From positions 1 through 64,000 of the forward strand of contig JAFXPH010000011.1 of assembly GCA_017528085.1 (NCBI GenBank): a stretch of DNA of 64,000 bases. Direction: 5' to 3'. Of this stretch, positions 48,028-56,408 are shown in pieces (position 1 is the stretch's first letter; every line of letters begins with the position of its first letter). Both the position numbers and the translations under genes were made by a program. Under the pieces are notes generated by a model. It saw nothing but the letters and a program-made list of their open reading frames with translations, was not told the DNA's origin and ran no database searches. Source of the stretch: Clostridia bacterium (GTDB lineage Bacteria; Bacillota; Clostridia; TANB77; CAG-508).

Positions 48028-48791
48028 TGGAATTTTTTGATTCACATGCACATTATAATGACGAACATTATAATGAAGACAGAGATAATTTAATAAATAC
48101 GATGTTTGGTGATGGTATAACAAGACTCGTATGTGCAGGATATAATGTGGCTTCTAGTATTGAAGCCATTAATATTGCAAAAAAATATGATCATATATAT
48201 GCAACATGCGGTATATCACCAAATGATATAGAAGACTTTTCAGAAGAAAACCTAAAAAAGATTGAAGAATTAGCTAAAAATGAGAAGGTTGTAGCTATTG
48301 GAGAGATAGGATATGACTACTATTGGAATAAAGATAAGAAAGATATTCAAAAAGAATATTTTTCAAAACAAATTGAGATAGCAAATAGGTTAAACTTACC
48401 AATAGTAATACATTCAAGAGATGCATACATAGATACAATAGATATGATTAGAAATATATCTAAGGTAAATAGGAAGGGTATTTTTCATTGTTGCCAATTA
48501 AATCAAGAATTGATAAAAAATGCCGTAAATGAAGGCTTTTACATATCTTTTAGTGGTAATATAACATATAAAAATGCTAAGTCAGATGAGTGTATTAAAC
48601 TAGTTCCACTAGATAAAATTTTAATAGAAACAGATTCGCCGTACCTTTCTCCTGAGCCACTTAGAGGAACTAGAAACAATTCTGCAAATGTTAAACTGGT
48701 AGCTCAAAAAATAGCAGATGTGCTTAATAAGGATTTAGGTGAAATTGCTTATATAACATACAAAAACGCGAACAGAATATTTAACATATAA
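48027..48791 (+). CDS. TatD-family metal-dependent deoxyribonuclease
   Basis: The 254-residue TIM-barrel hydrolase has the metal-binding FFDSHAHYND at the N terminus, then IGEIGYDYYW, VIHSRDA, FHCCQL and ETDSPYLSPEPLRG. These are the ordered signatures of TatD/YcfH 3'-5' exonucleases. It starts on the stop codon of acpS and ends the operon before a terminator. Confidence 0.92.
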   Translation: MEFFDSHAHYNDEHYNEDRDNLINTMFGDGITRLVCAGYNVASSIEAINIAKKYDHIYATCGISPNDIEDFSEENLKKIEELAKNEKVVAIGEIGYDYYWNKDKKDIQKEYFSKQIEIANRLNLPIVIHSRDAYIDTIDMIRNISKVNRKGIFHCCQLNQELIKNAVNEGFYISFSGNITYKNAKSDECIKLVPLDKILIETDSPYLSPEPLRGTRNNSANVKLVAQKIADVLNKDLGEIAYITYKNANRIFNI

Positions 48792-48792
48792 G

Positions 48793-48823
48793 AGAAGAAT
48801 TTTGAAAAAATTCTTCTTTTTTT
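48793..48823 (+). terminator. Terminator after tatD
   Basis: agaagaatttt pairs with aaaattcttct, followed by a T-run. Confidence 0.8.
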
Positions 48824-48960
48824 GCGCTTTAAAAAAGTCCTCAAAGTGTTGTTTTCGTAAGAAAAGTTCAAAAAAAGCCTTAAAATGTAAATTAAACTTA
48901 ATATATATGTTTTAAAACAAGCTAATTGTAGTTCCGTAAGTGGTTTGGCGTTACTTTTCC

Positions 48961-48984
48961 TCGGTACCTCTAGAGGGGTATTGA
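48961..48984 (+). promoter_or_regulatory. Hairpin in the leader of the LRR-dockerin gene
   Basis: tcggtacctc pairs with ggggtattga around a TAGA loop (ten pairs, three of them G-T). It lies 60-85 bases before the start codon in an AT-rich region with no clear promoter. It may act in attenuation or mRNA stability. Confidence 0.45.
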
Positions 48985-49045
48985 TTTTGAAAATTTTATT
49001 TTTTAAGATAATGATAACTAGAAAAATTATGGGGAGGAGTATGTT

Positions 49046-52000
49046 ATGAACAGAAAAAGTTTAAAAGCATCAGCTATTATTCTAGTTGTTTTGATGTTAG
49101 CACAAGTATTTTTACCTTTTGCAGAAGTAACAGCAGCAACAATCGTTAATGCATCAAATGCAGATCAATTACCTGAAGGTTACACATCATACATCTTTAA
49201 TAGTGAATTGTATAAAGCTCTTAAAAACGCACTTATCAACGGTGGATATACTGCAATATACAATGATGCACAAAGAACTATTTCTACTACAGATGATGAA
49301 ATAGCTAAAATTCAAAGATTAGAACTTACTAACTATGGCATCAAAAGTCTTGAAGGTTTATCAATATTCTCAAATTTAACATATTTGGATTTATCTGGTA
49401 ACAAATTAACTTCAAAAGATGGCCATTTAGAAGAACTAACAAACTTTTCATTAGATTATTTAGACTTATCATCTAATGAACTTGATGATGTAAGTATGGT
49501 TCCTGATATTGATTCAATTCAAACTTTAAACTTACACAATCAAAAAATTAAAAAAGTCGAATTTATTTATGCAAATACTCAAGATACAGAAACAGTTGTA
49601 ACAACAGCTTATAAAACTGTATTACCTGAGATATTATTGCATGGTGGACAAATTGAAGCAAGATGGATTACAACTACAACAGATAATCCAAATCTTTCAA
49701 TTAACTGGACAGAATTTGATCCAACAAATATAGAAATAATTGTTAGATCAGGTGATCCAAATGCAGGTACTGTTAACGAAGGTATGATTAAAGTTGCTTT
49801 CGTTGTAAACAATCCTGAAAGTAGATTATATAATTCTGAAATTAATATGTACTATGTAGTATGTAGAGCAGATCAAAGAGGAATTGAGTTTAAAGACAAA
49901 AACGCTTATGAAATTGTTAAAGCTCAATTAGAAGAAGATCAAGATATTAATGAAAATCTATTTGAATATACAGATGATGAAACATTATATGAAAAAGCAT
50001 ATGATGAACCATATGTATTAGTAATAGATTTAAATACATTAATTAATAAGATCAATTCTCTAAAATTAACAAATGAAGAAATCGAAGACCTAACAGGTGT
50101 AGATAAATTCGTTGGACTTGAAAGAGAATTAGATTTCTCATACAACTATATAGACTCATTAGACAGAGTATATGATTTAAAAGAAAACAAATTAACTGAA
50201 GAAGAATTACTAAGACAAAGAGTAAAAAATCAACTTAAAGAAGTTGAAAAATATGCAAAAATAATTAAACAAGAATATCAAATAATTGAAAACAATGAAA
50301 AAGCAATTGAAGAATCTAGAAAGAAGATTGAAGCAATTGAAGCTTCTGATGCAACAGCTGAAGCAAAAGCAAGTGCTATTGCACAAGAAAATAACAAAAT
50401 AAACCAAGCTGAAATTAATATTGCAGAAGCTGAACAAATAATTAATGAAAATAAAGATTTATTTGAAAATGAATTTGAAAAATTATTCGACATTTATAAT
50501 AAGTTATCAAGATTTTCAAGAATCTTAACTGTTGATGTTCAACATTATTTAAATGATGAATTATCTTTATTAGATCAAGATGAACTTGCAAAAGTTTATA
50601 AAGATCAATTAACTAAGATGACTAAGATTAGTGAAAATTTAAAAGATTATGAGAAAAAAATCTTAATAGATGAATTTAATATGCCAACAACAAAAGTTGT
50701 AGGTACAGGTGAAAATATGCATAATGAAACAATTGCAGATCCTGTAAAAGAGTATTTCTCAGAATTACAAAAAGATAATGAAGTAAGTAGAGGCGCAATG
50801 TTAAACTTAATAAGAACATTAAGAACATTTGATGCTATATTTGAAATGGCTTCATATTGCGAAACAAAGAGAATTGAAGCTGATTCAACAACTTGCTTCG
50901 CACAAGAATACTTAGAAGATAGAATAGAAGACTTTACTAATAGTGGTGATGATTTCAATAAAGCATTATATGAATCATTATTAGCAAATATAACATCTAT
51001 CAAAGCTGAACTTGCTACATATGGATTTAATTGTGAGAACACTCCATCATATGCAAATGAAGATGAACAATTAAAAGCAAGAATTAACATGTTCTACAGA
51101 ATTAATTCTGCAGATTCAAAAGAATTTGAAGAATATGTTTGCTTACCAAAACTAGAGTCAATTAATGCAACATGTAACTTAATTCCATCAATAGATGATA
51201 TTGATAAATTACAAGAACTTAAAAAGTTATATTTAAATGATAACGAAATTGTTGATTTATCAAAAGTTGACTGGGCATCAATGACAAATCTAGTTGTATT
51301 AGAATTAGATTATAACGAAATTAGTGATATCAAACCTTTAGAACAATTAGTAAACATTCAAAGATTAACATTAAATAAGAACTTAATTAAAGGAAAATTA
51401 GATTTCATAATTTCAAGATTTAGAAAATTAAAAACATTAGAATTAAACTACAACGCAATTGATGATATTGGAACAATCAAAAACCAATATGAATTTATTG
51501 CAAAAGATCATGGATATGATTCTGTAAATGATTATTTATATTATGATACAGAAGCAGTAGATATCCAATTATATGGACAAATTTTATCAATGAAACTTGT
51601 TTTAACAGATGAAAATGATTTAACAAGAGTTGATTTACCACCAATATTCTATCAAGCTGAAGAATTAGATCCAAAGAGAACTATTTTCGGTGTAGTTAGT
51701 TTATACGGTAACGTAACAAACAGGGGTAAAGAAGTTATATTAGAAACTTCAAACCCAGGTGTTTATGCTGGACAAGTTTATATTAAAACAAATCCAAATG
51801 AATTACATAATGGAAATTCAATATGTTCAGAAACAATTTGTACAATAAACTACAAAGTAACACATGTTGATACACCAGTTAATAACACAGTAAACAATAC
51901 AACAAATACAGTAAACAATGTAACAAACAATACAGTAGTAAACAATACAGTAACAAACAACACTGTAGACAATACAGTAAATAACACTGTAAACAATACA

Positions 52001-52483
52001 GTAAATAACACAACAAATAATACAGTAAATAACACTGTAAATAATACAGTTAATCCAGATCCAACTAAACCACTTGGATATACAACAAAAAATGATGAGA
52101 TAGTTGGAGTTTCTCCAGATACTACATTAGATAACTTTAAAACTAAATTAGTAAATGGAAATAATTACACAGTAAGTGTAAAAGAAGGTAATGGAACAGA
52201 TAAAACAAACGGAAACATCGCAACTGGAAACTTAGTAACAGTATTAGATAACAACGGAAATGTTGTTGGAGTATACGAAGCTGTAGTTACAGGTGATGTT
52301 AACGGAGACGGAACAGCAAACGCAATAGACCAAAGATTAATTAAAGCTCACAGAGCAGAAGTAAAATTACTAGAAGGTGTATATGAAGAAGCAGCTGATA
52401 TTAATCATGACGGACAAGTAACTGCTGTTGACTCAAGATTATTACTATATCACAGAGCAGAAGTTGAAGGATATATTCTTTAA
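49046..52483 (+). CDS. Secreted leucine-rich-repeat protein with Asn-Thr-Val linker and C-terminal dockerin
   Basis: The 1145-residue product has a signal peptide (about residues 1-32, AEVTAA). Leucine-rich repeats lie at about 90-180 (LTYLDLSGNKL, LDYLDLSSNEL) and about 725-800 (LKKLYLNDNEI, LVVLELDYNEI). Between them is a long charged helical region (about 385-640), probably coiled coil. A linker of NNTV units occupies about 945-1003. It leads to a pre-dockerin beta module (GVSPDTTLDNFKTKLVNG) and two EF-hand-like repeats, DVNGDGTANAIDQ and DINHDGQVTAVDS, with calcium ligands at positions 1, 3, 5 and 12: a type I dockerin (about 1083-1145). It has no wall anchor of its own. The next gene encodes a wall-anchored cohesin-like protein, its probable binding partner. 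GGGGAGG precedes the ATG. Confidence 0.85.
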   Translation: MNRKSLKASAIILVVLMLAQVFLPFAEVTAATIVNASNADQLPEGYTSYIFNSELYKALKNALINGGYTAIYNDAQRTISTTDDEIAKIQRLELTNYGIKSLEGLSIFSNLTYLDLSGNKLTSKDGHLEELTNFSLDYLDLSSNELDDVSMVPDIDSIQTLNLHNQKIKKVEFIYANTQDTETVVTTAYKTVLPEILLHGGQIEARWITTTTDNPNLSINWTEFDPTNIEIIVRSGDPNAGTVNEGMIKVAFVVNNPESRLYNSEINMYYVVCRADQRGIEFKDKNAYEIVKAQLEEDQDINENLFEYTDDETLYEKAYDEPYVLVIDLNTLINKINSLKLTNEEIEDLTGVDKFVGLERELDFSYNYIDSLDRVYDLKENKLTEEELLRQRVKNQLKEVEKYAKIIKQEYQIIENNEKAIEESRKKIEAIEASDATAEAKASAIAQENNKINQAEINIAEAEQIINENKDLFENEFEKLFDIYNKLSRFSRILTVDVQHYLNDELSLLDQDELAKVYKDQLTKMTKISENLKDYEKKILIDEFNMPTTKVVGTGENMHNETIADPVKEYFSELQKDNEVSRGAMLNLIRTLRTFDAIFEMASYCETKRIEADSTTCFAQEYLEDRIEDFTNSGDDFNKALYESLLANITSIKAELATYGFNCENTPSYANEDEQLKARINMFYRINSADSKEFEEYVCLPKLESINATCNLIPSIDDIDKLQELKKLYLNDNEIVDLSKVDWASMTNLVVLELDYNEISDIKPLEQLVNIQRLTLNKNLIKGKLDFIISRFRKLKTLELNYNAIDDIGTIKNQYEFIAKDHGYDSVNDYLYYDTEAVDIQLYGQILSMKLVLTDENDLTRVDLPPIFYQAEELDPKRTIFGVVSLYGNVTNRGKEVILETSNPGVYAGQVYIKTNPNELHNGNSICSETICTINYKVTHVDTPVNNTVNNTTNTVNNVTNNTVVNNTVTNNTVDNTVNNTVNNTVNNTTNNTVNNTVNNTVNPDPTKPLGYTTKNDEIVGVSPDTTLDNFKTKLVNGNNYTVSVKEGNGTDKTNGNIATGNLVTVLDNNGNVVGVYEAVVTGDVNGDGTANAIDQRLIKAHRAEVKLLEGVYEEAADINHDGQVTAVDSRLLLYHRAEVEGYIL
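51878..52054 (+). repeat. Asn-Asn-Thr-Val coding repeat in the dockerin protein
   Basis: About fourteen four-residue units (12 bases each; NNTV with variants NNTT, VNNTV, DNTV). Synonymous codons alternate (aataac, aacaat, aca/act, gta/gtt), so DNA identity between units is imperfect. Every unit carries a potential N-linked-type NxT sequon. Confidence 0.9.
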
Positions 52484-52514
52484 TTAATGTAAAAAAATTG
52501 TTAACATATATGTG

Positions 52515-52543
52515 TTGCAATTTATGTGATAAAATGATATTCT
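52515..52543 (+). promoter_or_regulatory. Possible promoter of the cohesin-like gene
   Basis: TTGCAA and TATTCT with a 17-base spacer, 33 bases before the start codon. No terminator separates this gene from the dockerin gene, so read-through is also possible. Confidence 0.5.
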
Positions 52544-52575
52544 TTTAGTGTATAAGCAAATGAGGAGATAAGAAA

Positions 52576-53592
52576 ATGAGTAAAAAAGCAAAGTTAATAT
52601 TATTTGAAGTTCTTCTTTTAGTTATTCTATTATGTACTAGCGTATATGCAACTATAAAAGTTACATTACACTTTAGTATAAATACAGATAGAAAGAAACT
52701 AACACCAGGACAATCTTTTGTAATAACATTAAGTTTTAAAGATGTAGCTTTAGAAGGAAATTCTGGTATAACAGATTTAGAAGGATACATCAACTATGAT
52801 AAAAGTGTAATTGAACCATTAACAAGCGAAAGCTTTATTAAAAATGAAAATGGTACAATCACAATAGGAGGAGAGGAGTACAAGTTTGAAGATTTAACTA
52901 ATGCAAACGAAAGTCAAATAGATGGATCTTCAGATGGAGTAATATCATTTAACTCAAATCCAAAAGCACCAAATGATACAAAAATCATAATTGGAACAAA
53001 AACTCCAATTACTGATAATATTCAAATCTTAAAGGTAAAATTTACTGTAAAACCTGATGCTAAAGTTGGATATTACCAAAAAGCTATTACATATAGCGAT
53101 TTCGTAGTTACAGCAGGTGAAGAAGACACAACATCAATTTCACAAGTTGTAGATATAGAAGTAGTTGAAGGTACTGCAAATAACAATACTGTAAATAACA
53201 CAGTAAACAACACTGTAAATAATACTGTAAATAATACAGTTAAAAATACAGTAAACAATACTGTAAATAACACAGTTAAAAATACAGTAAATAATACTGT
53301 AAATAACACAGTTAAAAATACAGTAAAGAATACAGTAAACAATACTGTAAAGAATACAGTAAACAATACTGTAAATAATACAGCAAAAAATACTACAGTA
53401 AACAATACTGTAAATAATACAGCTAAGAATACTGCAGTAAATGGTACAAGCAATAATGCAAATGATGCTTCAACAGCAGGAAGCAACTTACCAAAGACTG
53501 GTGCAAGAGTAGTTATACTACCAGCAATATTAATAATAGTATTAGGATACTTTGCTTATAACAAATATATGAAATATAAAAACATAGATTAA
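52576..53592 (+). CDS. Wall-anchored cohesin-like protein with Asn-Thr-Val stalk and LPKTG sorting signal
   Basis: The 338-residue product has an N-terminal export helix (about residues 8-26) and a beta-sandwich domain (about 27-200). This domain has cohesin features: PGQSFVITLSFKDV, TDLEGYINYDKSVIEPLT and ILKVKFTVKPDAKVGYYQKA. A stalk of NNTV/KNTV units follows (about 202-289). It ends with LPKTGARVVILPAILIIVLG and a basic tail, a classic sortase signal. It lies 92 bases after the dockerin gene. I infer that sortase fixes this protein to the wall and that its cohesin captures the upstream LRR-dockerin protein. No sortase gene is in the window. Confidence 0.8.
   Translation: MSKKAKLILFEVLLLVILLCTSVYATIKVTLHFSINTDRKKLTPGQSFVITLSFKDVALEGNSGITDLEGYINYDKSVIEPLTSESFIKNENGTITIGGEEYKFEDLTNANESQIDGSSDGVISFNSNPKAPNDTKIIIGTKTPITDNIQILKVKFTVKPDAKVGYYQKAITYSDFVVTAGEEDTTSISQVVDIEVVEGTANNNTVNNTVNNTVNNTVNNTVKNTVNNTVNNTVKNTVNNTVNNTVKNTVKNTVNNTVKNTVNNTVNNTAKNTTVNNTVNNTAKNTAVNGTSNNANDASTAGSNLPKTGARVVILPAILIIVLGYFAYNKYMKYKNID
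53179..53442 (+). repeat. Asn/Lys-Asn-Thr-Val coding repeat in the cohesin-like protein
   Basis: About twenty-two NNTV, KNTV and KNTA units of 12 bases encode the stalk before the LPKTG signal. The unit type is the same as in the neighbouring dockerin gene, but Lys variants occur only here. A repeated 12-base unit is prone to length change. Confidence 0.9.
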
Positions 53593-53615
53593 TGTTCAAT
53601 AACATAAGATCCCTT

Positions 53616-53646
53616 AAGGAGTGGCGAGCGTTGCCACTCCTTTTTT
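53616..53646 (+). terminator. Terminator of the dockerin/cohesin locus
   Basis: aaggagtggc pairs with gccactcctt, followed by a T-run. Confidence 0.85.
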
Positions 53647-53651
53647 AGGTA

Positions 53652-53680
53652 TTGTACATTTTATTTTTATTTGATATAAT
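53652..53680 (+). promoter_or_regulatory. Promoter of the lemA-like gene
   Basis: TTGTAC and TATAAT with a 17-base spacer, 29 bases before the ATG. Confidence 0.65.
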
Positions 53681-53709
53681 ATCATTAATTTAAAAATGGA
53701 GGAATTATT

Positions 53710-54258
53710 ATGGCGTTAGCAATAGTTGTAGTTGTAGTACTAATCATTGTTTGGGCTATTGGAATCTACAATGGATTAGTATCACAAAGAAATAAGGTTA
53801 AAAATGCATGGAGCCAAATCGATGTTCAATTACAAAGAAGATTCGATTTAATCCCAAATTTAGTTGAAACAGTAAAAGGATATATGGAGCATGAAAAAGG
53901 AGTATTAGAGAAAGTTACAGAACTTAGAACTTCTTGGGCAAATGCTACTACAGTTTCAGAAAAAGCTGAACTTGATAATCAATTATCAGGTGCTTTAAAA
54001 ACAATCATGGCAGTATCTGAAAACTACCCAGATTTAAAAGCAAATCAAAACTTTTCTGAATTACAAGAAGAATTAAAGAATACTGAAAATAAAGTTGCTT
54101 ATTCAAGACAATTTTATAATGATACAGTAACAAACTTTAATACAAAAATTGAAATATTCCCAAATAATATATTTGCTAATATGTTTCATTTTACTGCTTT
54201 TGAATTCTTCAAAGTTGATCAAGAAGAAGCAAAAGAAAACGTTAAAGTACAATTTTAA
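53710..54258 (+). CDS. LemA-family protein
   Basis: This 182-residue protein has an N-terminal membrane helix (about residues 2-20) and a helical bundle with the signature [19 protein letters not shown], then [11 protein letters not shown]. LemA proteins are of unknown biochemical function and are frequently encoded beside HtpX-like peptidases, as here. It has its own promoter and terminator. Confidence 0.92.
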   Translation: MALAIVVVVVLIIVWAIGIYNGLVSQRNKVKNAWSQIDVQLQRRFDLIPNLVETVKGYMEHEKGVLEKVTELRTSWANATTVSEKAELDNQLSGALKTIMAVSENYPDLKANQNFSELQEELKNTENKVAYSRQFYNDTVTNFNTKIEIFPNNIFANMFHFTAFEFFKVDQEEAKENVKVQF

Positions 54259-54263
54259 TTATT

Positions 54264-54296
54264 AATACCATATCTTTTAGATATGGTATTTTTTTG
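54264..54296 (+). terminator. Terminator of the lemA-like gene
   Basis: aataccatatct pairs with agatatggtatt across a three-base loop, then a T-run. Confidence 0.85.
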
Positions 54297-54297
54297 T

Positions 54298-54326
54298 TTT
54301 ACAAACTAAAGAAATAATTATATAAT
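54298..54326 (+). promoter_or_regulatory. Promoter of the htpX-like gene
   Basis: TTTACA and TATAAT with a 17-base spacer, 29 bases before the ATG. Confidence 0.7.
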
Positions 54327-54355
54327 AGTAAAAAACGAATTAAGGAGATTATATA

Positions 54356-55243
54356 ATGTACGATGATATACAAAAAAATAAAGTGAAGACTGGAGTTATA
54401 GTCTTTTTCTTCTTGACTATGATAACACTTGCTATTTACTATGTATGCATGTGGTTTGAATTAGGAGAGATTTCAATTGTAATAGCTCTTATATTCTCAA
54501 TAATTTCAACATATGCTACATATCATAACTGTGACAAGATAGTTTTGAGATCAGTAAATGCGAGAGAAGCAACAAGAGAAGAAGACCTACAACTAACAAA
54601 TATATTAGATGGATTAATGGTAGCTTCTGGTTTAGAGCATAAACCTAAACTATATGTTGTTGATTCAGAACAACCAAACGCTTTTGCTACTGGTAGAGAT
54701 CCAGAACATGCAGTAATATGTGTTACAAAAGGACTACTAGAGAAAATGACATATTACGAACTAGAGGGCGTTGTAGCTCATGAATTAGGACATGTTAAGA
54801 ATTATGATATAAGATTAAGTGCAGTAATTAGTGTTATGGTTGGATTTATAGTAATGCTTTCAGATATGGTAGTTAGAGTATCATTTAGAAGAAGTGGAAG
54901 AAGCAGTAATCGTTCTAGTAGTGGTTCAGGAATACTAATGCTTATTGGATTAGTATGCTTGATAGTTTCTCCAATAGTATCACAAATTATTCAACTTGCG
55001 GTTTCTAGAAGAAGAGAATACTTAGCAGATGCAACTGCGGTTTCATTTACTAGAAATCCAGATGGTTTAATATCAGCACTTAAGAAGCTAGATAGCGATA
55101 GCACTGAATATGAATATGCAAGTAATAGTAGTTCTCACATGTATATAATGAATCCTTTTAAAAGTAAAAGAAATAAAACAAGTATATTTGCAACACACCC
55201 ATGTATTGCAGATAGAGTTGAAGCAATAGAAAAATTAAGATAA
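54356..55243 (+). CDS. htpX: HtpX-like M48 membrane metalloprotease
   Basis: The 295-residue product has two N-terminal membrane helices (about residues 14-60) and two more near 160-215. The M48 zinc motif VVAHELGHVKN lies at about 139-149, and the downstream zinc ligand region is RRREYLADATAV. HtpX degrades damaged membrane proteins. The adjacency to LemA is a common pairing. Key residues are all present. Confidence 0.93.
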   Translation: MYDDIQKNKVKTGVIVFFFLTMITLAIYYVCMWFELGEISIVIALIFSIISTYATYHNCDKIVLRSVNAREATREEDLQLTNILDGLMVASGLEHKPKLYVVDSEQPNAFATGRDPEHAVICVTKGLLEKMTYYELEGVVAHELGHVKNYDIRLSAVISVMVGFIVMLSDMVVRVSFRRSGRSSNRSSSGSGILMLIGLVCLIVSPIVSQIIQLAVSRRREYLADATAVSFTRNPDGLISALKKLDSDSTEYEYASNSSSHMYIMNPFKSKRNKTSIFATHPCIADRVEAIEKLR

Positions 55244-55249
55244 AATTCC

Positions 55250-55285
55250 AAAGCCCTTGTAGCTCAACTACAGGGGCTTTTTTTA
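55250..55285 (+). terminator. Terminator of the htpX-like gene
   Basis: aaagcccttgtag pairs with ctacaggggcttt around a five-base loop, then T-run. Confidence 0.85.
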
Positions 55286-55286
55286 T

Positions 55287-55315
55287 TTGACAAAATACAC
55301 TATTAAATGTATAAT
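55287..55315 (+). promoter_or_regulatory. Consensus promoter of the G5-3D gene
   Basis: Perfect TTGACA and TATAAT with a 17-base spacer. Confidence 0.8.
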
Positions 55316-55347
55316 AAGCATGCAAATTTATCTAAGGAGGAAAAAGA

Positions 55348-56313
55348 TTGTTAATAGAAGATATACTATCTAATAACACATTTAGAAAAATTGCATTTTT
55401 AGTAATAGTATTAATAATACTATTTTCAGCAGTTTCATTCGCTTCTAAAAACGATATGAATACTGTAACTATTAGATTATCTAATGGAACTGAATTATCA
55501 GTTTTTACTTCAAAGGTTAAAGTAGAAGATATTCTAAACGAATCACACATTATTGTTATTCCTGGTGAGATTGTTACACCTGGTAAAGATGAAAACATTA
55601 ATGCAAGTAAAACAATAGTTATTTCATATGTAGATGATGAAGAAGTTGAAGAAGCAGAATATCAAGCAATAGTTGAAAAAGAAGAAATATTAGATAATTA
55701 TGCTAAAATTGTAGAAAAGATAATTGTTGAAAGAGAAGAAATTCCATTTGAAACAATTACAAAAGATATATCAAAAAGTGGTTCAGAAACAACAAGTAGT
55801 GTAATTCAAAAAGGAAAGAATGGTTTAAAAGAGCTAAAATACAGAGTTAAATATAAAGAGGATGTTGAAATAGAGAGAAATTTAATTTCAGAGACTATTC
55901 TTCAAGAACCAGTTGATAAAATTGTACAAATATCAACAAAAATTGTTTCAAGATCAGGAATGAGAGTACCTGCATCAGGTCTTGCAGCAGCTGTTGAAGG
56001 AGTTCAACCAAGAGTTGTAACAATGAACGCATCTGCTTATTGTTCATGTGTAAAATGTACAGGAAGCGGCAATGGAAGAACTGCATCAGGAGCAATAGCA
56101 AGTTCATGGTACACATTAGCAGCAGGAAAAGGCATTCCAATTGGAACTATAGTTTATATTCCAGCATTTGCAAATAAACCAAACGGAGGATGGTTTGTAG
56201 TTCAAGATAGAGGTGGAGCAATCTCAAATAACAGAATAGATATATATATGGGATCACATGGAGAAGCAAATGCATTTGGAAGAAGAAATCTAGAATGTTA
56301 TTTATATTATTAA
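55348..56313 (+). CDS. G5 and 3D domain cell-wall protein (YabE/YuiC-like)
   Basis: Translation starts at TTG, seven bases after AAGGAGG; no better ATG exists. The 321-residue product has an N-terminal membrane helix or signal (about residues 13-32), a DUF348-like segment (about 45-90), a G5 domain (about 110-200) and a C-terminal 3D domain (about 225-321). The 3D part reads ASAYCSCVKCTG, GIPIGTIVYIPAF, VVQDRGGAISNNRIDIYMG and FGRRNLECYLY. Two of the usual three Asp (in QDRGG and RIDIY) are present. The first (normally AVD) is replaced by LAAGKG, a variant seen in some clostridial members. Such proteins act as lytic transglycosylase-like wall enzymes. Monocistronic. Confidence 0.88.
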   Translation: MLIEDILSNNTFRKIAFLVIVLIILFSAVSFASKNDMNTVTIRLSNGTELSVFTSKVKVEDILNESHIIVIPGEIVTPGKDENINASKTIVISYVDDEEVEEAEYQAIVEKEEILDNYAKIVEKIIVEREEIPFETITKDISKSGSETTSSVIQKGKNGLKELKYRVKYKEDVEIERNLISETILQEPVDKIVQISTKIVSRSGMRVPASGLAAAVEGVQPRVVTMNASAYCSCVKCTGSGNGRTASGAIASSWYTLAAGKGIPIGTIVYIPAFANKPNGGWFVVQDRGGAISNNRIDIYMGSHGEANAFGRRNLECYLYY

Positions 56314-56323
56314 TAAGAAATTT

Positions 56324-56351
56324 TAAGCGGCTTAAACGAGCCGCTTATTTT
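56324..56351 (+). terminator. Terminator of the G5-3D gene
   Basis: taagcggct pairs with agccgctta around a six-base loop, then T-run. Confidence 0.8.
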
Positions 56352-56353
56352 TG

Positions 56354-56382
56354 TTGATAAAATCGATAAAAGCTAGTATAAT
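56354..56382 (+). promoter_or_regulatory. Promoter of the AI-2E family transporter gene
   Basis: TTGATA and TATAAT with a 17-base spacer, 26 bases before the ATG. Confidence 0.7.
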
Positions 56383-56408
56383 AAAGACATAGAGAAAAGG
56401 AGAATACT

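Noticed and set aside
50210..51090. Long antisense open frames in the LRR and surface-protein genes
   Set aside because: They lack ribosome-binding sites and known motifs and are explained by codon bias of the real gene on the other strand.
51878..52054. Regular short repeats look like a CRISPR array
   Set aside because: Units are 12 bases, contiguous with no spacers, in frame inside a long gene and vary at synonymous sites.
53179..53442. Second regular repeat array considered as CRISPR or minisatellite outside genes
   Set aside because: It lies wholly inside a coding frame with a signal peptide before and an LPKTG signal after it.
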